Part shown: positions 7,431 to 12,439 of the stretch, piece by piece | Numbering within the stretch: the first letter of the stretch is position 1 | How the letters are laid out: the number at the start of each line of letters is the position of its first letter | Assembly: GCA_947176435.1 (NCBI GenBank) | Contig: CAMWQH010000005.1 | Span: 1 to 12,439 of the forward strand | Source of the DNA: an uncultured Mycoplasmataceae bacterium | GTDB lineage: Bacteria > Bacillota_I > Bacilli_A > Mycoplasmatales > Mycoplasmoidaceae | Reading direction: 5' to 3' | DNA: 12,439 bases | The notes under the pieces: generated by a model | The model's input: the letters and a program-made list of their open reading frames with translations, nothing else | What the model was told of the DNA's origin: nothing | Database searches by the model: none | Position numbers and translations under genes: made by a program

Positions 7431-8201
7431 TTATTTAATAATGAATTTTTTATTAGAAGTGAACTTATATAATTTTAATTCATCTAGACATGACAAATCT
7501 TTATAAATAACATCTACAAAGAGATTTTCGATGTCATGTCCAATATCTAACACATTAGTGTTGTATAGTTGTGCAAATTGTCAATCGTGCCATTTAACAT
7601 CGCCTGTTATAAATAAATCAATATCAGTGTTTTTTTCAATTAATGGTTTTAGAACACTAAACCCACAACCACAACAAACTGCAACTTTTCTAATGCTTTC
7701 AGATTTAAATTCATTTAAACCAATTGCTCTTGATGGTTTTAATTTTGTACTAATAAAATTTATTAATTCATTTGTTGTTTTGCTAATAGTTAAATTAGCA
7801 GTTGCATAGCTACCTTCTAAATTTTTACAGACTTTAATATTTTTAAAAATATTAGAGTTTCTTAAAAAAGAATAATTCATTCCTAGTGGATTGTTGTCAA
7901 AACAAGTATGTAAAGCAATTAATGAAATTTTGTTCTTTGTTAGTAGCTGAACTATTTCTTTTTCTTTTTTAGACAAAGGATATTCTTTAGATTTGGTAAA
8001 AATTGGATGATGAGAAACAATTAAGTTGCATTTTCTTTTAATAGCTTCTTTTATAGACAGCTCGTTTACATCAAGACAAACCAAAATACCAGTTGCAGGA
8101 GTATCAAAAAAAGTAATCTTACCTGATTGATCTCATTTTTCTTGAAGTTTTAATGGGTACTTCTTAGTTAAAAAAGTAAAAATCTCGCTAGTTTTATACA
8201 T
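7431..8201 (-). CDS. Nif3-family (NIF3/DUF34) dinuclear metal protein
   Basis: 256 residues, near the family's usual 250-270. Two UGA Trp: Trp23, in the N-terminal EKWDQSG segment that matches the family's E-x-W-D-x-x-G, and Trp207. Metal-site motifs follow in the right order: SHHPIF (His64, His65), ALHTCFDN (His98, Asp102), a Gly/Cys loop VCCGCGFSV, TGDVKWHD (about 199-206) and DIGHDIEN (His222). Family knowledge: NIF3 proteins bind two metal ions in a hexameric ring; some act as GTP cyclohydrolase-related or phosphatase enzymes, but the general role is unsettled. Oddity: the last motif is normally GH-x-x-x-E, while here Glu225 sits one residue early and Asn226 takes its place. The start at 8201 is preferred because it restores the full N-terminus. 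It leads the operon with the EzrA-like gene. Confidence 0.88.
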
Positions 8202-8208
8202 ATTAATA

Positions 8209-8214
8209 ATTATA
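8209..8214 (-). promoter_or_regulatory. Candidate -10 box for the Nif3-ezrA operon
   Basis: Minus-strand TATAAT, 7 nt before the ATG at 8201 and downstream of the tRNA terminator. No Shine-Dalgarno lies between, so a leaderless or nearly leaderless transcript is suggested. No convincing -35. Confidence 0.45.
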
Positions 8215-8241
8215 TTAATATCATTTTAATAAATAAATAAT

Positions 8242-8266
8242 AAAAAAATACGCACATAGCGTATTT
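8242..8266 (-). terminator. Intrinsic terminator downstream of tRNA-Trp
   Basis: On the minus strand AAATACGC, a 5-nt loop, and GCGTATTT form a perfect 8-bp stem (arms 8246-8253 and 8259-8266). The T-run of the minus strand continues out of the stem to 8242. It lies 11 nt after the tRNA CCA end and separates the ACP-tRNA unit from the Nif3 operon. Confidence 0.85.
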
Positions 8267-8276
8267 ATATTTTAAA

Positions 8277-8351
8277 TGGCAGGGGTGGCAGGACTCGAAC
8301 CCACAACAGACGGTTTTGAAGACCGTAGTTCTACCATTGAACTACACCCCT
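8277..8351 (-). tRNA. trnW: tRNA-Trp, anticodon UCA (reads UGA as Trp)
   Basis: A full cloverleaf on the minus strand: acceptor AGGGGTG pairs with CACCCCT, the D-arm region is TAGTTCAATGGTAGAACTA, the anticodon stem ACGGT/ACCGT encloses the loop CTTCAAA with anticodon TCA (8317-8319), and the T-arm contains GGTTCGAGTCC. The discriminator is G, as in bacterial tRNA-Trp, and CCA is encoded (8277-8279). Length is 75 nt with a short variable loop, which excludes selenocysteine tRNA. It explains the many in-frame UGA codons nearby. It lies 11 nt downstream of the ACP gene and before a terminator, so the two are probably co-transcribed. Confidence 0.97.
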
Positions 8352-8362
8352 AGGATAAAAAA

Positions 8363-8605
8363 CTACTTTTTAAGTAATTTTTGGAATTCTTCAATTAGTA
8401 AATTTACTGAAGTAATTTTAGGTAAATGATCATCAGGAACACGAACACCTAGTTTTTGTTCAATTCCTACTATCATAGATATAGAAGAAATAGAGTCAAT
8501 ACCAATTTCTTTTAATGGTTTAGAAAAGTTAGATTCAAACATTGGGATGTTAATATTTTGTTCTGCAGCTACTTCTTTAATTGCATCAATAATTTGTTTT
8601 CTCAT
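8363..8605 (-). CDS. acpP: Acyl carrier protein homologue
   Basis: 80 residues, the standard ACP length, acidic in the middle and helical. The phosphopantetheine site is GIDSISSI with Ser38 after Asp37, matching the family D-S-L motif. The N-terminal helix (MRKQIIDAIKEVAAEQ) and the C-terminal helices (PKITSVNLLIEEFQKLLKK) are also typical. ACP carries acyl chains on its prosthetic group in the cytoplasm. Mollicutes generally lack full fatty-acid synthesis, so here it may serve acyl transfer to phospholipid precursors or another acyl pathway. No other lipid gene is adjacent except the kinase upstream at 8650. No Shine-Dalgarno; a TATAAT lies 9 nt before the ATG. tRNA-Trp follows 11 nt downstream. 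Confidence 0.92.
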   Translation of the reverse strand: MRKQIIDAIKEVAAEQNINIPMFESNFSKPLKEIGIDSISSISMIVGIEQKLGVRVPDDHLPKITSVNLLIEEFQKLLKK

Positions 8606-8614
8606 AATTTATTA

Positions 8615-8620
8615 ATTATA
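8615..8620 (-). promoter_or_regulatory. Candidate -10 box for the ACP-tRNA-Trp unit
   Basis: Minus-strand TATAAT ending 9 nt before the ACP ATG, in the 44-nt gap behind the kinase gene. It suggests that ACP and tRNA-Trp can be transcribed apart from the YitT-kinase pair. No clear -35. Confidence 0.4.
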
Positions 8621-8649
8621 CAAATAATTAAATAATATTGATTTAGAGA

Positions 8650-9471
8650 TTATTTAACTTTTTCGAAGTAGTATTCCATTAGTTTTTTAACTTCTTTTTG
8701 GTAATTTACAATCTTGTCTGTTTGTTGCATATAAAAAGTTCATTGGTAAGCAAAACATGTGCAAACAAACAAACGTTGTTTCATCTGTTTAAATGATATC
8801 TTATTTAATAAACAAAAGATGTGTGTCTTTCATAAAGGTAGTTTAACTTCTCTTATATAGTTAGTGATATCTCATCAATAATAGTTGATTCTTGCTCATT
8901 CATAATCGATAAAGTAAATTTCGCTATTTTCAAGGATTAACATGTTAGCGGGATTGATATCATTGTGACTCATTACTAATTTATCTTTTCTGAATGTTTC
9001 AAGCAAAGATAAATATTTAGTTTTAATTTCTGGTTCTAAACTACTTTTCTCTAGAAATTCTCCAAAGTCTTGGTAAACAATTTGTTTGTTCAATTTGTTT
9101 TTGTGTAATTTCTGAATTGCTTTGTTTAATTTGTTAAGAAAAGAAATTTTTCTAGATGTTTTTTCATTAGGATTCTTTCCAATAATTCATTTTTTAACTG
9201 CATTACCATTTTTAATATCAAGGAAAATATAGTCTTTATTTCCAATCGAATCAAGAAAGAGCTTTTCATTTTTTCGATTGATAAATTCTTGATCATTACC
9301 AATTCTTATTTGATATTCATTACCATTTTCAAGTTTATATTTATACGAAATGTTAGTGAATCCATTGTGAATCAATGACGATTTAACAATATCATATGTG
9401 TGATATCCTGTGCTTTTTGTAAAAATTTTATTTGCTTTTTCTTTATTTGATTTTTTACCAAAACTTAACAT
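8650..9471 (-). CDS. LicA-like choline/ethanolamine kinase family protein
   Basis: 273 residues in code 4; UGA encodes Trp95, Trp192, Trp199-200 and more. The fold of the choline kinase/aminoglycoside phosphotransferase group is visible: a nucleotide-binding N-lobe with HNGFTNISYKYKLENGNEYQIRI (about 35-57), then the catalytic Brenner motif SHNDINPANML (His169, Asp171, Asn176), then FIDYEWARINYYWWDITNYI (Asp189, Glu191), which is close to the choline/ethanolamine kinase signature with its metal-binding Asp and aromatic choline pocket. Reaction expected: ATP-dependent phosphorylation of choline or ethanolamine in the cytoplasm. The ATG overlaps the end of the YitT-family gene by 7 nt with no own Shine-Dalgarno, so expression is coupled. 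Alternative: a different small-molecule kinase of the same superfamily (for example thiamine or homoserine kinase-like). Confidence 0.8.
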
Positions 9472-10814
9472 GTTTGTTTTTGAACGGTCATGAATCCATC
9501 AAGATCTGACATATGAATTGTTGAAATTAAACACTTATCATCTATTTGACGAATGATTTGAATAAATTCAGGCAATTCAATACATTGCATGATAGTAACC
9601 ATACTATCAACATCTTTTTTAGAGTATCCACCAATACCTTTTGTAATAGTTGTAGGATGAGTGTATTTAATATGTTTTAATTTTTTGTTAATTTGTCTAA
9701 CCTTTGTTGGCTTAGTGAAGATTTCAACACGAACCATTTTATGTCATGGGAATAATTTATCAATTAACATACCATGAGACATTACTCATATAAATGAAGC
9801 AATAAGGTTTCCAGAAATAACATATTGTCACCCAATGTATGGGTTTCCTTTAATTCCTTGAGCTGAATTTAATATCTCTTTAAATTCAGCACTATTTCCA
9901 TAAACTACCCCAGATAAATAACTACCAAACAAAACTCCCATAATCATCATAATTGAGTTATAGAATATCATAATAACTCCAAGGTTCTTGTGCTTTTCTT
10001 GAGAGTAATAAATAGTAATAATATCTCCACCAGCTGTAGAACCACTAATCATGTACATTACTGATCCAAAGAATGAAGAAAAGAAAGAAAATACTAATGC
10101 ATAAACAACTAGCAAAAAGAATTCAGTAACATTTTGAGAAGTAATGGTTCCAGTAATGACAGAATTATTAGATGCAGAAGCAGAAGTAATCATAGATCAA
10201 TCAAACACATGTTCCTGATCTTGAATTAAAGAAAATGAAGGAAACACATTTGGAGCAAACGTAACACATTGAATGTTAAAATTTCTTAAATTTAAATCAA
10301 CAGTTGCTGTGTCACCAAATAACATTATGTTGTGGATCCCATGAATAAATGATCATAAGAAACCACATACTTGCATAGTGATTAAGTATGTTGCAGATAA
10401 CATTGCAAATCGTTTATTTAATTTGAAGAATGCAAATATGATTAGCGGAATATTAACAAGCAGATAGAATCCTCAGAACATCAAGTTGTAAATCATTCCA
10501 ATTGTTTGGACATCATTTCTTAAACTTGGTACATAAACAGATATTAAAGAATAAAAGAATCTAGCCAATCCTTGAAAGAATGCTGTTGTTCCTCCTGTAT
10601 AAAGACCTGTAACTTCGACTAAGAAAATAGTAATAATACTCATTAATAATCCACTTGCAGCAGCAATTAAATATTTCATACTAGTATTTTTAATTGCATA
10701 CATGTTAGCAAGCTTAACGAACGATGTATTAAACTTTACTTTTGAAGTACTTCTATTGGTAAAATACATCAAATCCTTTTGCTTCATTATATTTTTTTTA
10801 TTTTTTTCACTCAT
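9465..10814 (-). CDS. YitT-family integral membrane protein (long mollicute form)
   Basis: 449 residues in code 4; UGA Trp codons break the frame into four pieces under the standard code. YitT marks: VTGLYTGGTTAFFQGL (about 68-83) and SGSTAGGDIITIYYSQ (257-272), the paired Gly-Thr/Ser-Gly-rich segments of the membrane domain, and a C-terminal cytoplasmic DUF2179-type domain (from about 361, VRVEIFTKP, with HPTTITKGIGGYS). About six membrane helices are seen. Usual YitT proteins are about 280 residues; this one has an extra charged N-terminus of 45 residues and a polar insert of about 80 residues (about 150-230) holding a Ser/Asn-rich stretch. Function of the family is not settled; transport is the usual guess. 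No Shine-Dalgarno. Followed in operon by the kinase gene. Confidence 0.85.
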
Positions 10815-10869
10815 AAATTTTTACATTATTTTAATAATTTTATTATTTTTTTATAAAGTTTGTGCAATA

Positions 10870-10898
10870 TTGAGTAAAAAAACCCAATTTTTTAACAT
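10870..10898 (+). promoter_or_regulatory. Candidate promoter of ruvAB
   Basis: TTGAGT (10870-10875), a 17-nt spacer and TAACAT (10893-10898) give an acceptable sigma-70-like pair, 4 of 6 matches in each box, about 76 nt before the ruvA start. It lies in the 160-nt divergent gap with the YitT gene. The rest of that gap is A/T-tract sequence with no other signal I can support. Confidence 0.3.
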
Positions 10899-10963
10899 TT
10901 TTAAAAAAAGATAAAAAATAATTTGCAAAATTTATTGCTATCAAGAAGATTGTATTAAGTGTA

Positions 10964-10969
10964 AAGGAG
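10964..10969 (+). promoter_or_regulatory. Ribosome binding site of ruvA
   Basis: AAGGAG at 5 nt before the ATG at 10975, a near-perfect Shine-Dalgarno that fixes the start. It is among the strongest in the window. Confidence 0.8.
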
Positions 10970-10974
10970 AAAAT

Positions 10975-11571
10975 ATGTTGTCATACATTATCGGAAAAAT
11001 AATTTCCATTAATAAAAAGTCAGTTACTATTGAAAGCAACTGGACAGGATATGTAATAAATGTTACAAATCCAGAATCATTTGAATTAGGGAAGGTAAAA
11101 AAAATTTACATTCATAAGCATTCGGTGATTTCAAATAAAAATAGTTTAATTGAAGATTATTATGGTTTTGTCAATTATGAAGAAAAAGAACTATTTTTAA
11201 AATTAATTAGTTTAAATGGAATAGGCCCAAAAACTGCTGCTCAAATATTAAGAAATGATATTAATATGTTGAAAACTTTCATTGTCAGCAAAGATATAAA
11301 GAGTTTAACAACACTAAATTCAATTAATGAAAGAATAGCAAGACAAATAATAGATGGAGTAACTATTACATCAGTTAAATCAGTTCCTACATCAACAAAA
11401 ATTGCTGAATTAATTAGTGCTTTGAAATCTTTAGGATATGAAAAGAAAGAAATTGATTTTGCAATTTCTGATAAGCAAATCCTTGAAAGCAAAAGTGATT
11501 TATCAGATTTAATATCAAATGCAATTAAAGTGATTGCATCCGGAGAAGAGCATGGAACTATTAAGGCCTAG
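10975..11571 (+). CDS. ruvA: Holliday junction branch migration protein RuvA
   Basis: 198 residues, the normal RuvA length. RuvA binds four-way DNA junctions as a tetramer and loads the RuvB motor. Visible order: N-terminal OB-fold (MLSYIIGKIISINKKSVTIE, NWTGYVINV), the IEDYYGFVNYEEKELF segment matching the family's L-Y-G-F, the first helix-hairpin-helix SLNGIGPKTAAQIL (about 79-92), a degenerate second one (TLNSINERIARQII, lacking the usual G-I-G), and the C-terminal RuvB-binding domain (about 140-198, KIAELISALKSLGYEKKEI). Trp is encoded once, by TGG; there is no in-frame UGA. ruvB starts 20 nt before its stop, in another frame. Confidence 0.95.
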   Translation: MLSYIIGKIISINKKSVTIESNWTGYVINVTNPESFELGKVKKIYIHKHSVISNKNSLIEDYYGFVNYEEKELFLKLISLNGIGPKTAAQILRNDINMLKTFIVSKDIKSLTTLNSINERIARQIIDGVTITSVKSVPTSTKIAELISALKSLGYEKKEIDFAISDKQILESKSDLSDLISNAIKVIASGEEHGTIKA

Positions 11572-12439
11572 TAAACTTTCTGAATTTAAAGGAAAAAAAG
11601 AAATTAAAGATAATATTTCCGTTTATATAAAATCAGCAATTGCGAATAATTCTACATTAGATCATTGTTTGTTTCATGGATTGGCTGGAACTGGTAAAAC
11701 AACCTTGGCCATTGTTATAGCAAACGAATTAGGGCATAGAATAAAAATTGTTCAAGGTGGTAATATACAAAAACCAACAGACATTATTAATTTATCATTA
11801 ACTCTTCAAGAAAACGATATTTTATTCATTGATGAAATTCATGCAATTAATCCACAAATAGTTGAATTGCTTTATTCGATTATGGAAGATTTTGCAATTG
11901 ATATATGTTTAGGGAAAGATTTTAATTCAAAAATAACAAGAGTTAAAATTCCAAAATTTACATTAATTGGCGCAACAACTAATTTAGGAAAGATTCCAGA
12001 ATCATTTGAAGAACGGTTTGGTATCATTGTATATTTTGGAGAATATGAAAATGATGAAATGGTAGAGATTATTAATTTTTATTCTGACAAATATAGTGTT
12101 GAATTAACAAAAGATGAAGTTAATTTAATTGCAAAGAATTGCAAAGGTGTTCCGAGAATTGCTAACAAAATAATTCGTAGAATTAAAGATTTTAAAACAA
12201 TAAATTCTTCAATTTCTATTAAAACAATTTTGAAGAGAATTGGAATTGTTAAAAACGGAATTAACACAATTGATTTAAAATACATGCAAATTTTAAATGA
12301 CTTTGATTCACCTATAGGAATAAAAACAATATCACATGCACTTTTACTTGATGAAACAACAATAGAAAATAAAATTGAACCTTATCTAATTTATTGCAAA
12401 TATGTTACCAAACCAATAAAAGTAAGGATACTTAAAGAA
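11552..12439 (+). CDS. ruvB: Holliday junction DNA helicase RuvB (3' end cut by window)
   Basis: 296 residues are visible to the edge with no stop; canonical RuvB is about 330-340. It is the AAA+ ATPase that drives branch migration with RuvA. Motifs: ELLRPSKLSEFKG at the N-terminus (family L-R-P-x-x-L-x-x-F-x-G), Walker A HGLAGTGKTT (42-51), Walker B LFIDEIH (91-97), sensor IGATTN (139-144) and arginine-finger ESFEERFG (Arg155), then winged-helix DNA-binding domain to the edge (ISHALLLDETTIENKIEPYLI). Odd points: the Walker A spells GLAGTGK rather than GPPGLGK; the finger is preceded by SFEE instead of PLRD; and the sequence after EPYLI (CKYVTKPIKVRILK) lacks the usual G-Y-I-x-R-T-x-R-G-R ending. 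The start is the ATG inside ruvA that keeps the full N-terminal motif. Confidence 0.93.
   Translation, partial: MELLRPSKLSEFKGKKEIKDNISVYIKSAIANNSTLDHCLFHGLAGTGKTTLAIVIANELGHRIKIVQGGNIQKPTDIINLSLTLQENDILFIDEIHAINPQIVELLYSIMEDFAIDICLGKDFNSKITRVKIPKFTLIGATTNLGKIPESFEERFGIIVYFGEYENDEMVEIINFYSDKYSVELTKDEVNLIAKNCKGVPRIANKIIRRIKDFKTINSSISIKTILKRIGIVKNGINTIDLKYMQILNDFDSPIGIKTISHALLLDETTIENKIEPYLIYCKYVTKPIKVRILKE

Noticed and set aside
8277..8351. Selenocysteine tRNA (anticodon UCA)
   Set aside because: Length is 75 nt with a short variable loop and ordinary 7-bp acceptor stem; a G discriminator and many in-frame UGA codons fit tRNA-Trp.
10789..10807. T-run as a plus-strand terminator
   Set aside because: No hairpin precedes it; it is the antisense of Lys/Asn codons at the start of the YitT-family gene.
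10702..10914. Plus-strand open frame across the YitT start and the divergent gap
   Set aside because: It is hydrophobic only because it is antisense to Lys/Asn codons and A/T tracts; no ribosome site, and it ends before ruvA.
11241..11492. Minus-strand open frames inside ruvA, and at 12079-12285 inside ruvB
   Set aside because: Antisense shadows of two firmly identified genes.
1..12439. CRISPR array, insertion sequence, phage or toxin-antitoxin module
   Set aside because: No regularly spaced repeats, transposase, terminal inverted repeats, integrase or typical small gene pairs were seen.

Overview
The window comes from a mollicute (Mycoplasma/Mesoplasma/Spiroplasma-type bacterium). It is very AT-rich, and most reading frames stay open only if UGA is read as tryptophan (genetic code 4). 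It also carries a tRNA with anticodon UCA that would decode UGA. Nearly every longer gene appears as two to four pieces under the standard code; the coordinates here are for the full code-4 frames. The exact genus cannot be fixed from the sequence alone. The window is fully gene-packed: no stretch over 300 bases lacks a gene, and I see no rRNA, insertion sequence, CRISPR array or phage gene.

Left part, plus strand (1-1393): the 3' end of an unrecognised gene is followed with almost no gaps by three consecutive, divergent PQ-loop (SemiSWEET-like) membrane protein genes, closed by a hairpin terminator. Converging on it is a full-length L-cysteine desulfidase gene (CyuA/UPF0597 family, minus). 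This diverges from a 12-TM major facilitator transporter gene (plus, 2796-4172) across a 58-bp promoter region.

Middle part: a perfect 12-bp inverted repeat ends both the transporter and the convergent rpsT-lipoprotein pair (minus). Back to back with rpsT lies a plus-strand gene for a membrane-anchored, very basic protein of unknown function. Its stop codon overlaps the stop of a convergent EzrA-like gene. That gene is 1 nt downstream of a Nif3-family gene, so the two form a minus-strand operon (8201 to 5708).

Right part: further upstream on the minus strand are a YitT-family membrane protein overlapping a LicA-like choline/ethanolamine kinase, then an acyl carrier protein and tRNA-Trp(UCA) ending at a strong hairpin terminator. 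Divergent from YitT, on the plus strand, is the Holliday-junction pair ruvA-ruvB (20-nt overlap), with ruvB running off the window edge.

Functionally this is a mix of housekeeping genes (S20, ACP, tRNA-Trp, RuvAB, Nif3, EzrA) and uptake or metabolic genes (PQ-loop trio, MFS transporter, cysteine desulfidase, choline kinase, YitT). The clearest candidates for something undescribed are the three-paralogue PQ-loop cassette and the desulfidase-transporter divergon. A recurring TATAAT box 6-9 nt before the start codon of four genes lacking a Shine-Dalgarno sequence suggests leaderless transcripts.
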